Shown: positions 18,139 to 26,710 of the stretch, in pieces
Layout: every line of letters begins with the position of its first letter
How positions within the stretch are numbered: the first letter of the stretch is position 1
Position numbers and translations under genes: made by a program
The notes under the pieces: generated by a model
What the model saw: the letters and a program-made list of their open reading frames with translations, nothing else
Told to the model about the DNA's origin: nothing
Databases searched by the model: none
Assembly: GCF_900187015.1 (NCBI RefSeq)
Contig: NZ_LT906479.1
Span: 930,001 to 994,000 of the forward strand
DNA: 64,000 nucleotides
Origin: Serratia ficaria
GTDB taxonomy: Bacteria > Pseudomonadota > Gammaproteobacteria > Enterobacterales > Enterobacteriaceae
Direction of reading: 5' to 3'

Positions 18139-19500
18139 GTGAATACCTTAATTGCCTCGCTTGAGAAGGTGATACTGCCTTTTGCCGTCAAAATCGGCAA
18201 GCAGCCCCACGTCAACGCCATCAAAAACGGTTTTATCCGCTTGATGCCGCTGACGCTGACCGGCGCGATGTTCGTGTTGATCAACAACGTGTTTCTGAGT
18301 TTTGGCGAAGGCTCCTTCTTCTTTTCGTTGGGGGTGCGCCTCGACGCTTCCACCATTGAAACGCTGAACGGGCTGAAGAGCATCGGCGGCAGCGTCTACA
18401 ACGGTACGCTGGGCATTATGTCGCTGATGACGCCGTTCTTTATCGGCATGGCGCTGGCGGAAGAGCGCAAGGTCGATCCGCTGGCGGCCGCGCTGCTGGC
18501 GGTGGCGGCTTTCATGACCGTGACGCCGTTCAGCGTGGGTGAAGCCTATGCGGTCGGCGCCAACTGGCTGGGTGGCGCCAACATTATCTCCGGTATGGTG
18601 ATCGGCCTGGCGGTCGCCGAGATGTTCACCTTTATCGTGCGGCGCAACTGGGTGATCAGCTTGCCGGACAGCGTGCCGGCCTCGGTCTCGCGCTCGTTCT
18701 CGGCGCTGATCCCCGGCTTTGTCATCCTCTCCATTATGGGGGTGATCGCCTACTGCCTGCAGCTGTGGGGCACCAACTTTCACCAGATCATCATGGACAG
18801 CATCTCGGCGCCGCTGGCGAAGATGGGCAGCGTGGTGGGCTGGGTGTACGTGATGTTCTCCTCGCTGCTGTGGTTCTTCGGGGTGCACGGCTCGATGGCG
18901 CTGGCGGCGCTGGACAGCGGCATCATGACGCCGTTCGCGCTGGAAAACGTCGAGCTGTACAACAAGTACGGTTCGGTCGAGGCCGCGGTGGCCGCCGGCA
19001 AAGAGTTCCACATGTGGGCCAAGCCGTTCGTCGATTCCTATATTTATCTGGGCGGCACCGGTTCGACGCTGGGGCTGATCATCGCCATCTTCATCGCCTC
19101 GCGCCGGGAAGACTATCGCCAGGTGGCCAAGCTGGCTACGCCGTCGGGCATCTTCCAGATCAACGAACCCATTCTGTTCGGCCTGCCGGTGATCATGAAC
19201 CCGGTGATGTTTATCCCGTTCATTCTGGTGCAGCCGGTATTGACCATCATCACCACGCTGGCGTACTACACCGGGCTGATCCCGCCGATCACCAATATCG
19301 CTCCCTGGACCATGCCGGTCGGGCTTGGCGCGTTCTTCAACACCAACGGCAGCATCGTCGCCATGTTGCTGAGCTTCTTCAACCTGGCGGTGGCCACCGT
19401 GATTTACCTGCCGTTCGTGATGATCTCCAACAAGGCGCAGAGCCAGATCGATGAGGCGACCGAAAGCGAAGAAGACATCGCCAGGGCGCTGAAATTCTAA
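18139..19500 (+). CDS. chbC: PTS chitobiose/cellobiose-type IIC component
   Basis: Inner-membrane permease that moves N,N'-diacetylchitobiose or a related beta-disaccharide while IIB phosphorylates it. The 453 residues (E. coli ChbC 452) have about ten hydrophobic segments. [18 protein letters not shown] (about residues 343-360) is the IIC substrate-binding signature, and GSTGLGT-type loops occur near [17 protein letters not shown]. Translation starts at a GTG at 18139 behind AAGGGGG. The short IIB-IIC gap (10 bp) leaves no room for the long ChiX-binding spacer of the E. coli operon. Confidence 0.9.
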   Translation: MNTLIASLEKVILPFAVKIGKQPHVNAIKNGFIRLMPLTLTGAMFVLINNVFLSFGEGSFFFSLGVRLDASTIETLNGLKSIGGSVYNGTLGIMSLMTPFFIGMALAEERKVDPLAAALLAVAAFMTVTPFSVGEAYAVGANWLGGANIISGMVIGLAVAEMFTFIVRRNWVISLPDSVPASVSRSFSALIPGFVILSIMGVIAYCLQLWGTNFHQIIMDSISAPLAKMGSVVGWVYVMFSSLLWFFGVHGSMALAALDSGIMTPFALENVELYNKYGSVEAAVAAGKEFHMWAKPFVDSYIYLGGTGSTLGLIIAIFIASRREDYRQVAKLATPSGIFQINEPILFGLPVIMNPVMFIPFILVQPVLTIITTLAYYTGLIPPITNIAPWTMPVGLGAFFNTNGSIVAMLLSFFNLAVATVIYLPFVMISNKAQSQIDEATESEEDIARALKF

Positions 19501-19545
19501 CTGTCAGCGCGGGGCGACGCTGCCGCCCCGCTTGAGGATGCGTGG

Positions 19546-20931
19546 ATGAACTATCAATTTGCCGATGATTTTTGGTGGGGAAGCGCCACTTCCGCGCCGC
19601 AGTCTGAAGGCGCGGCCGCACGGGGCGGCAAGAGCCGCAACGTCTTCGACTACTGGTACGAGACAGCTCCCGAGCGATTTCATCGCCGGGTGGGGCCCGC
19701 CGAAACCTCGACTTTTTATGATCGTTTCCGCGACGACATCGGTTTGTTGAAAACCCTGGGCCACAACAGCTTCAGAACCTCCCTCTCCTGGTCCCGACTG
19801 ATCCCGGGCGGCGACGGCGAGGTAAATCCGCAGGCGGTGGCTTTTTACAATCAGCTGATCGACGGCCTGCTGGCGCAGGGCATTGCTCCCTTTATCAACC
19901 TCTATCATTTCGATATGCCCTGGTGCATGCAGCAACGAGGCGGTTGGGAAAGCCGGGAGGTGGTCGAGGCCTATGGCCGCTATGCCGGGATCTGTTTCCG
20001 CCTGTTCGGCGATCGGGTGACTCACTGGTTTACCTTCAACGAACCGATCGTGCCGGTTGAAGCCGGTTACCTCAACGACCTGCACTATCCCTGCGTGGTG
20101 GATTTCAAACGGGCGGTGACGGTGGCTTACCACAGCCTGCTGGCGCACGCGCTGGCGGTCAGCCATTACCGGGCGCTGGGGCTGCCGGGGACGATCGGGA
20201 TTATTCTGAACCTGAGCCCGACCTACCCGCGCTCGGACTCGAAGGAAGATCGGCAGGCCGCGCACCATGCCGATCTGCTGCTCAACAAAAGCTTCCTCGA
20301 TCCGGTTACCAAAGGGCGCTATCCGGCGGCGCTGCTGGCGCTGCTGGAACGGCACGGGCTGCTGCCGCACTGCCAACCGCAGGACGCGCAGCTGATCGCC
20401 GCCGGCACGGTGGATCTGCTGGGCGTCAATTACTATCAGCCGCGCAGGGTCATGGCGAAAGAGGGCTATCGGCCTGAGGATCCGGTCGCGCTGCCGGAAG
20501 ATCTGTTCAGTTACTACGAGATGCCGGGCCGCAAAATCAACCCGCACCGCGGCTGGGAAATTTATGAAAAGGGGCTGTACGACATTCTGATGGATTTGAA
20601 AGAGAACTACGGCAATGTGCCCTGTTATATTTCGGAGAACGGCATGGGGGTCGAGGGGGAAGAGGCCTTCATCGGCGCCGATGGCCGGGTGGCGGACGAT
20701 TATCGCATCGATTTCATCCGCGATCATTTGCAATGGCTGCACCGGGCGTTGCAAGAAGGTTCGAACTGCAAAGGCTACCATTTATGGACCTTTATCGATT
20801 GCTGGTCCTGGCTGAACGCCTACAAGAATCGCTATGGGCTGGTGCGGCTGGAGCTGGCGAGCCAGCGGCGCACCATCAAAAAGAGCGGTTACTGGTTCGC
20901 CGAGACGGCCAGGCAAAACGGTTTTGATTAA
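19546..20931 (+). CDS. Glycoside hydrolase family 1 6-phospho-beta-glucosidase
   Basis: Expected to split the phosphorylated disaccharide delivered by the PTS into a sugar and a sugar 6-phosphate. The 461-residue GH1 barrel has the acid/base Glu166 in TFNEP and the nucleophile Glu364 in YISENGMG; the N-terminal FWWGSATSAPQSEG and C-terminal KNRYGLVRLE with a downstream KKSGYWF are family marks. In the E. coli chb operon this place is held by the GH4 enzyme ChbF, so the substrate range may differ (glucosides as well as chitobiose). The gene lies 45 bp after chbC and 15 bp before the regulator. Confidence 0.88.
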   Translation: MNYQFADDFWWGSATSAPQSEGAAARGGKSRNVFDYWYETAPERFHRRVGPAETSTFYDRFRDDIGLLKTLGHNSFRTSLSWSRLIPGGDGEVNPQAVAFYNQLIDGLLAQGIAPFINLYHFDMPWCMQQRGGWESREVVEAYGRYAGICFRLFGDRVTHWFTFNEPIVPVEAGYLNDLHYPCVVDFKRAVTVAYHSLLAHALAVSHYRALGLPGTIGIILNLSPTYPRSDSKEDRQAAHHADLLLNKSFLDPVTKGRYPAALLALLERHGLLPHCQPQDAQLIAAGTVDLLGVNYYQPRRVMAKEGYRPEDPVALPEDLFSYYEMPGRKINPHRGWEIYEKGLYDILMDLKENYGNVPCYISENGMGVEGEEAFIGADGRVADDYRIDFIRDHLQWLHRALQEGSNCKGYHLWTFIDCWSWLNAYKNRYGLVRLELASQRRTIKKSGYWFAETARQNGFD

Positions 20932-20946
20932 CGGGGAGCGCACGCT

Positions 20947-21795
20947 GTGTCTGATAACCTGGTTTCGCTGAATGCGAACGACGTGAAGCTGATTCGCGAG
21001 CAGGATTTTTTCAACTGCAAAGACTTTCATCTGTTTATCTATAACAAGGTGGAGAGCGCCACTGGGCTGCACCAGCATGATTACTACGAGTTCACCATCG
21101 TCCTGAGCGGCAAATGCTACCAGGAGATCAACGGCAAGCGGGTGCTGCTGGAGCGCGGGGACTTCGTCTTCATTCCGATAGGTTCGCATCATCAGAGCTT
21201 TTATGAGTTCGGCGCGGCGAAAATCTTCAACGTGGCGGTCAGCAAGGCCTTCTTCGAAGAGCATTATCTGCAGCAGCTGCCGCGTTGCTTCGTCGCGTCG
21301 CAGGCCTATAGCCTGAGGAGCGAGTTTTTGGCCTACATCGAGTCGGTGGTCGGCTCGCCGCAGTTTCGCGAGGATGACTTCGCCGAATTTCTGGAAACCC
21401 TGACCTTTTATGTCATCAGCCGCATCCGTCACTACAAGGAAGAGTCCGACGAAGGGGAGGCGATCCCCCAGTGGCTGAAAAACACCCTGACGGGCATGCA
21501 CGATAAAACGATGTTTGGCGAAAAGGCGTTGCTGAATATGGTCGAACTGTCGGGGAAAACGCAGGAATATCTGACTCGCGCGATGCGCCGTTATTACCAT
21601 AAGACGCCGATGCAGGTGATTAATGAAATCCGCATCAACTTCGCCAAAACGCAGCTTGAGGTCACCAACGCTTCGGTGTCCGACATCGCTTTCGACTCCG
21701 GCTACGGCGACGTGAGCCTGTTCATTAAAAACTTTAAACGGCTCACCGACGTGACCCCGGGCAATTACCGAAAAAAGTTCTACGGCCCTATTTAG
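20947..21795 (+). CDS. chbR: AraC-family regulator, ChbR-like
   Basis: A 282-residue transcription factor with an N-terminal cupin sugar-sensing part ([38 protein letters not shown]) and a C-terminal AraC double helix-turn-helix (about residues 185-280; [36 protein letters not shown]). Resemblance to ChbR and its place in the locus suggest it senses the phosphorylated or deacetylated sugar and controls the PTS operon. Translation starts at GTG 20947 behind GGGGAG. A GGCCC/GGGCC inverted repeat overlaps the stop at about 21783-21798. Confidence 0.85.
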   Translation: MSDNLVSLNANDVKLIREQDFFNCKDFHLFIYNKVESATGLHQHDYYEFTIVLSGKCYQEINGKRVLLERGDFVFIPIGSHHQSFYEFGAAKIFNVAVSKAFFEEHYLQQLPRCFVASQAYSLRSEFLAYIESVVGSPQFREDDFAEFLETLTFYVISRIRHYKEESDEGEAIPQWLKNTLTGMHDKTMFGEKALLNMVELSGKTQEYLTRAMRRYYHKTPMQVINEIRINFAKTQLEVTNASVSDIAFDSGYGDVSLFIKNFKRLTDVTPGNYRKKFYGPI

Positions 21796-21885
21796 GGCCG
21801 CTCCCGATCAGCATTAACGCCGACACGCCACACAGCTTCAGGCCGCCCTTCGCCTGATGCAATAAGTCGCTGTGCCTAAACCAAG

Positions 21886-21916
21886 GGGAATGCCGCGTCT
21901 GACGGACGGCATTCCC
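21886..21916. repeat. Perfect 10-bp inverted repeat upstream of chbG
   Basis: GGGAATGCCG (21886-21895) pairs exactly with CGGCATTCCC (21907-21916) around an 11-base loop. No T run follows, so it is not a standard terminator. It lies 30 bp before the deacetylase start and could be a leader hairpin or an operator. Confidence 0.55.
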
Positions 21917-21946
21917 ATGCCGAAAATGGGTTAAACGGGTAGCTAA

Positions 21947-22708
21947 ATGGAAAAATTGCTGATAGTGAATGCCGATGATTTTGGTCTGAGCAAGGGCCAA
22001 AACTATGGCGTTATCGAGGCGTTTCACTACGGGGTTGTTTCTTCGACCACCGCGATGGTGAATGGGGAGGGCGCGGAGCATGCGGCGGCGCTCAGCCGGC
22101 AATATCCGGCGTTGCCGATCGGCCTGCATTTCGTGTTGACCCACGGCCGCCCGCTGAGCGCCATGGCCTCGCTGGTCAACGAGCGGGGCGAACTGGGCAA
22201 ATGGCTGTGGGCCAAAGCCGAAGCGGGCCCGCTGGCGTTGGAGGAAATTCGCCTGGAGCTGCAGTGCCAGTTCGAGCGGTTTACCGCGCTGTTCGGCAAA
22301 CCGCCGACGCATATCGACAGCCACCACCATGCGCACATGCTGCCGCAAATTTATCCGCTGGTGGAGGCGTTTGCCGAGGCCAGGGCGCTTCCTTTGCGCA
22401 TCGGGCGCGACGAGGCGCGGCAGCGCGGCATTCCGCTGCGTTATCCGCGCAGCACCGCCGCCTTCGATTCCGGTTTCTATGGCGAAGCCATCTCCGAGGC
22501 GCTGTTCCTGCAGGCGCTGGCGCGCGCCGATCAACAGGGCGCGGATTCGGTAGAAATGATGTGCCATCCGGCATTTCTCGACCGCACGATACTGGCGAGC
22601 AAGTATTGTTATCCGCGGCTCGCCGAGGTGGACGTACTGACCTCGCCGACGCTGAAACAGGCGATCGCCGAACGCGGTTATCGCCTGGGTTCTTTCCGGG
22701 ATCTGTGA
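21947..22708 (+). CDS. chbG: Chitooligosaccharide deacetylase ChbG (YdjC family)
   Basis: Removes one acetyl group from chitobiose 6-phosphate or chitotriose 6-phosphate, which in E. coli creates the inducer for ChbR. The 253-residue protein has the YdjC-family metal site: NADDFGLS at residues 8-15 and the histidine cluster in [14 protein letters not shown] (about residues 122-135). Its position 151 bp after chbR leaves room for a separate promoter or a leader. Its presence argues that acetylated chitooligosaccharides, and not only plain beta-glucosides, are a substrate of this locus. Confidence 0.88.
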   Translation: MEKLLIVNADDFGLSKGQNYGVIEAFHYGVVSSTTAMVNGEGAEHAAALSRQYPALPIGLHFVLTHGRPLSAMASLVNERGELGKWLWAKAEAGPLALEEIRLELQCQFERFTALFGKPPTHIDSHHHAHMLPQIYPLVEAFAEARALPLRIGRDEARQRGIPLRYPRSTAAFDSGFYGEAISEALFLQALARADQQGADSVEMMCHPAFLDRTILASKYCYPRLAEVDVLTSPTLKQAIAERGYRLGSFRDL

Positions 22709-22714
22709 CGCGGC

Positions 22715-24100
22715 TTACAGCATGGCGTGCGCCTTTTTCAGACCGGTATCGTCATCGGGATCGGCGCCCTGAGGCGGCAATTCGGCGCTTTCCGCTTCTT
22801 CAGGCGCCGGGGGTTCTTCCGGATCGGGCGCGGCCTCCGGCGGCGGCATGGTGTCGTGGATGATCTGCTCATCGAAGGTCGGGTTAAGCGCCGGCGACAG
22901 CGGCGAACTGGTCAGGCTGTCCGGCAGCGGAATATGCGGCACCGGCGCATCCTGCACAAACTGCGATTCGTCTTCCTTGACCGTGCGGCTGAAGGTCACC
23001 AGCAGCACCCCGCACAACGCGAAGAACGCATACAGAATATTGCCGCCCAGCGGCTGGATCAGCGCGCCCACCGCCAGCGGCCCGATGCTGGCGCCGACGC
23101 CGAACGCCATCAGCAAACAGGCGGCCAGCGAGACGCGGCGCTCCGGTTCGATCAGGTCGTTGGCCAGCGCCACCACCAGCGGATAGAGCGTGAATTGCAG
23201 CATGCTGACGACAAAGCCCACCGCCAGCAACACCGGGAAATCGATATGCGGCACCAGCGCCAGCGGCAGCGCCGCCACGATCAGCAAAATGGCGTTGATG
23301 CGCATCAGCAAGGTGCGGTTATAGCGGTCCGACAGCCAGCTGAGCGGGAACTGCGCCACCAGCCCGGCAAAAATCGAAATCGCCATAAACAGGCCGGTCT
23401 GCTGGGTGGTCAGCGTTTGCAGGCTGGCGTAAACCGGCGCCAGACCGTAAAACGACCCCACCACCATGCCGATCACCAGCGTGGTGGCCAGCACCTTGGG
23501 AATGGCGCCGACAAAGTAGCGCAGCTCCATCGGCGCCGGCGACATGTGGCGGGCGTTGGTGCGGGTGGTGAGGGCGATGGGCACCAGGCACAGGGCGAAG
23601 CACAGCGCGATCACCAGCAGGGTGGTGATGCCCAGGTTGCTCTGCAGCATCAGGACCACCTGGCCCAGCGACATGCCGAGGTAGGTGGCCGCCATGTAGA
23701 AGCCGAACACCAGGCCGCGCTGGTCGGACTCCGACTGGTCGTTCAGCCAGCTTTCCAGCACCATAAACTGGCACATCATGCACAGGCCGATAATCAGGCG
23801 CAGCACCACCCAGACAGGAATATAGTCCGTCAGGCCGTGGCCCAGCACGGCGGCGGTAATGATGCCGGCGCAGGCGACGTAAGCGCGGATATGCCCGACG
23901 CGGGCGATCAGGAAATGGCCGACCTTGCCGCCGATCACCAAACCGATGTAGTTGGCGGCGATGATGGCGCCGATCAGCGCGCCGCTGACGTGGATAGAGG
24001 TCAGGCGCAGCGAAACGTAGGTGGTGAGCAAGCCGGAACCCAGCAGCAACAGCAGGGTGGTGGTGTACAACGGAAAGAATACGCCTAACGTTTTTTTCAC
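22715..24100 (-). CDS. MFS transporter, YcaD-like, with acidic proline-rich tail
   Basis: A 461-residue major facilitator with about twelve membrane segments over residues 8-370. The loop after segment 2 and motifs such as LNDQSESDQRG and WLSDRYNRTLLMR resemble the YcaD branch of drug/sugar exporters. Residues about 376-461 form an unusual cytoplasmic tail rich in Pro, Glu and Asp (PPPEAAPDPEEPPAPEEAES). It ends 6 bp from chbG in the convergent direction; no terminator is apparent between them. The substrate cannot be deduced. Confidence 0.85.
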   Translation of the reverse strand: MKKTLGVFFPLYTTTLLLLLGSGLLTTYVSLRLTSIHVSGALIGAIIAANYIGLVIGGKVGHFLIARVGHIRAYVACAGIITAAVLGHGLTDYIPVWVVLRLIIGLCMMCQFMVLESWLNDQSESDQRGLVFGFYMAATYLGMSLGQVVLMLQSNLGITTLLVIALCFALCLVPIALTTRTNARHMSPAPMELRYFVGAIPKVLATTLVIGMVVGSFYGLAPVYASLQTLTTQQTGLFMAISIFAGLVAQFPLSWLSDRYNRTLLMRINAILLIVAALPLALVPHIDFPVLLAVGFVVSMLQFTLYPLVVALANDLIEPERRVSLAACLLMAFGVGASIGPLAVGALIQPLGGNILYAFFALCGVLLVTFSRTVKEDESQFVQDAPVPHIPLPDSLTSSPLSPALNPTFDEQIIHDTMPPPEAAPDPEEPPAPEEAESAELPPQGADPDDDTGLKKAHAML

Positions 24101-24345
24101 TCTATCATCCTAATCTCGGTCTGATGCGCCTCGAGGCCGCCGCCGCCGGCGCGCAGCCTCCGTGATATTCCCTGTGTTGACGCGCCCCCTCCCTTGCGGA
24201 ACGCTTTCCCTGATACTAGCAGTTTGGTCAGGCGCTTAAAACCGCATCGCCCGCGAGGCGCCGCGCATTTCTGACGGCGGTTCTTCAGGCCGGCTTGATA
24301 AATGCTACTATCGGGCGCATATACCTGATTCGCGAAGGAGGGGTC

Positions 24346-24834
24346 ATGAGTGAAAGCCAACTGCGTCAACTCAGCGTGCTGGCGGGGGAAAAATTGAAGG
24401 CCGACGGCCGCTGGATCACCTGCGCGGAATCCTGCACCGGCGGCGGCATCGCCAAGGCCATCACCGACATCGCCGGCAGCTCCGCTTATTTCGATCGCGG
24501 TTTCGTCACCTACAGCAATGCGGCCAAGCACGATTTGCTGGGGGTGGCGGAAGCGACGTTGACGGCCCACGGCGCGGTCAGCGAAGCCGTGGTGCGCGAG
24601 ATGGCGGTGGGGGCGCTGCATGCGGCGAAGGCCGATCTGGCGCTTTCGGTGAGCGGCATTGCCGGCCCGGAAGGCGGCAGCGCGGAAAAGCCGGTGGGCA
24701 CGGTGTGGTTCGGCTTCGCCGACGGTGCCGGCCGGGTGCTGGCGCGCAAGATGCAGTTTGCCGGCGATCGCGATGCGGTGCGGCTTCAGGCGACGATTTT
24801 CGCGCTGCAGACCGCCATTGAGGAATTTTTGTAA
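24346..24834 (+). CDS. pncC: Nicotinamide-nucleotide amidase PncC
   Basis: Hydrolyses nicotinamide mononucleotide to nicotinate mononucleotide in the pyridine nucleotide cycle. The 162-residue single-domain CinA-C protein has ITCAESCTGGGIAK (about residues 25-38), YSNAAKHDLLGV and SVSGIAGPEGGSAEKPVGTVWFG. The ATG at 24346 follows AAGGAGG; a longer frame from 24295 lacks similarity. It lies upstream of recA, as in other enterobacteria. Confidence 0.93.
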   Translation: MSESQLRQLSVLAGEKLKADGRWITCAESCTGGGIAKAITDIAGSSAYFDRGFVTYSNAAKHDLLGVAEATLTAHGAVSEAVVREMAVGALHAAKADLALSVSGIAGPEGGSAEKPVGTVWFGFADGAGRVLARKMQFAGDRDAVRLQATIFALQTAIEEFL

Positions 24835-24842
24835 AATTAGTC

Positions 24843-24870
24843 TTGATACTGTATGACCATACAGTATAAT
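24843..24870 (+). promoter_or_regulatory. recA promoter with LexA operator
   Basis: A -35 TTGATA (24843-24848) and -10 TATAAT (24865-24870) are separated by 16 bp. The spacer is exactly the SOS box CTGTATGACCATACAG (24849-24864). LexA bound here would block RNA polymerase directly. Confidence 0.96.
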
Positions 24871-24946
24871 TAGTGACATTTCCTGCACAACATACATTCA
24901 GTGGCAGTGTGGGGTAACACCGGCATTGCGAAACGAAGGAGCAAAA

Positions 24947-26011
24947 ATGGCTATTGATGAGAACAAGCAAAAGGCGTTAGCTGCGGCACTGGGCCAAATT
25001 GAGAAACAGTTCGGCAAAGGCTCCATCATGCGTCTGGGTGAAGACCGTTCCATGGACGTGGAAACGATCTCCACCGGCTCACTGTCACTCGATATCGCAC
25101 TGGGCGCCGGCGGCCTGCCGATGGGCCGCATCGTCGAGATCTATGGCCCGGAATCCTCCGGTAAAACGACCCTGACCCTGCAGGTTATCGCCGCCGCTCA
25201 GCGCGAAGGCAAAACCTGTGCGTTCATCGACGCCGAGCACGCGCTGGATCCTATCTACGCGAAAAAGCTGGGCGTCGACATCGACAACCTGCTGTGTTCC
25301 CAGCCGGACACCGGCGAGCAGGCGCTGGAAATTTGCGATGCGCTGACCCGCTCCGGCGCGGTCGACGTCATCATCGTCGACTCCGTAGCGGCGCTGACGC
25401 CGAAGGCGGAAATCGAAGGTGAAATCGGCGACTCCCACATGGGCCTGGCGGCGCGTATGATGAGCCAGGCGATGCGCAAGCTGGCCGGCAACCTGAAAAA
25501 CGCCAATACCCTGCTGATTTTCATCAACCAGATCCGCATGAAGATCGGCGTGATGTTCGGTAACCCGGAAACCACCACCGGCGGTAACGCCCTGAAATTC
25601 TATGCTTCCGTTCGCCTGGATATCCGCCGTATCGGCGCTATCAAGGAAGGCGACGAAGTGGTGGGCAGCGAAACCCGCGTTAAAGTGGTGAAAAACAAAA
25701 TCGCCGCGCCGTTCAAACAGGCCGAATTCCAAATCATGTATGGCGAAGGCATCAACAGCCGCGGTGAACTGGTCGACCTGGGCGTGAAGCACAAGATGAT
25801 CGAAAAAGCCGGCGCCTGGTACAGCTACAACGGCGAGAAAATCGGGCAGGGCAAGGCGAACGCCTGCAACTTCCTGAAAGAAAACCCGGCCATCGCCGCC
25901 GAGCTGGACAAAAAGCTGCGCGATCTGCTGCTGCATAACACCGGCGAACTGGTTGCCGCCGCCGATGAAGACTTCGGTGATGACGAAGCGGAAACCAGCG
26001 AGCAGTTTTAA
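24947..26011 (+). CDS. recA: Recombinase A
   Basis: Forms ATP-dependent filaments on single-stranded DNA, drives strand exchange and triggers LexA self-cleavage. The 354-residue protein has Walker A GPESSGKT (residues 67-74), the catalytic Glu in the AEHALDP region, Walker [11 protein letters not shown], loop L1 ([12 protein letters not shown]), loop L2 ([19 protein letters not shown]) and an acidic C-terminal tail. The ATG at 24947 follows GAAGGAG. recX lies downstream past a GC-rich hairpin. Confidence 0.99.
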   Translation: MAIDENKQKALAAALGQIEKQFGKGSIMRLGEDRSMDVETISTGSLSLDIALGAGGLPMGRIVEIYGPESSGKTTLTLQVIAAAQREGKTCAFIDAEHALDPIYAKKLGVDIDNLLCSQPDTGEQALEICDALTRSGAVDVIIVDSVAALTPKAEIEGEIGDSHMGLAARMMSQAMRKLAGNLKNANTLLIFINQIRMKIGVMFGNPETTTGGNALKFYASVRLDIRRIGAIKEGDEVVGSETRVKVVKNKIAAPFKQAEFQIMYGEGINSRGELVDLGVKHKMIEKAGAWYSYNGEKIGQGKANACNFLKENPAIAAELDKKLRDLLLHNTGELVAAADEDFGDDEAETSEQF

Positions 26012-26023
26012 TCGCTGACGATG

Positions 26024-26046
26024 GTGCGCCCCCTGCGTGGGCGCAC
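26024..26046 (+). terminator. Hairpin between recA and recX
   Basis: GTGCGCCC (26024-26031) / GGGCGCAC (26039-26046), an 8-bp stem with a 7-base loop and no T run. In E. coli a weak terminator at this place lets a minor share of transcripts reach recX; this hairpin is well placed to do the same. Confidence 0.6.
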
Positions 26047-26067
26047 GCATCCTATAATCAGGTTCGA

Positions 26068-26577
26068 ATGATGAATGACTTGCTAAGCCGCGCCATGCGC
26101 CTGCTGTCGCAACGCGATCATAGTGAAGCTGAACTGCGCCGCAAGCTTGCGGCGCAGCCGTTTATGGCGAAAGCCAGATTTGGCGGAAAAACGCCGAATG
26201 CCTCCACCCCCGTTGCGGAAGAACCCGTCGACCCCGCCGTTATCGAACAGGTTATCGCTTACTGCTACCAGCATAACTGGCTGGATGACCCGCGCTTTGC
26301 CCGCAGCTATATTGGCAGCCGCAGCCGTAAAGGATACGGCGCACAGCGCATCCGCTCCGAACTGATGCAGAAAGGCGTGGACAAAGAACGGGTGCAGGCG
26401 GCGTTGGCGGAATGCGATATCGACTGGTGCGAACAGGCGAAACAGGTGGCGCAGCGAAAATTTGGCGACGCGCTGCCGACCGACTGGAAAGAGAAAGCCA
26501 AAGTGCAGCGCTATCTGCTCTATCGCGGCTTCTTCCAGGAAGAAATTCAGTCAATTTACCGTGATTTTGCGCAATGA
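26068..26577 (+). CDS. recX: Regulatory protein RecX
   Basis: Inhibits RecA filament growth by binding in the filament groove. The 169 residues (E. coli 166) are Arg/Lys-rich and made of three-helix repeats: RAMRLLSQRDHSEAELRRKL, the segment NWLDDPRFARSYIGSRSRKGYGAQRIRSELMQKGV, and the C-terminal RYLLYRGFFQEEIQSIYRDF. Two ATG codons in a row open the frame, so the start could be 26068 or 26071. The ribosome-binding site is weak, fitting low expression relative to recA. Confidence 0.94.
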   Translation: MMNDLLSRAMRLLSQRDHSEAELRRKLAAQPFMAKARFGGKTPNASTPVAEEPVDPAVIEQVIAYCYQHNWLDDPRFARSYIGSRSRKGYGAQRIRSELMQKGVDKERVQAALAECDIDWCEQAKQVAQRKFGDALPTDWKEKAKVQRYLLYRGFFQEEIQSIYRDFAQ

Positions 26578-26710
26578 GCGCACACGGGGTTTTACTTCCC
26601 TCTGAAGAAAATTTATCTTATCCCCACTTTTTGTTCGTGAGCTAGCCGCCATCGTCAGGATGTCGCGCCGCTGGTTCATGTGTCGTTATTCTAGCCTTTC
26701 CGGGAAAATT

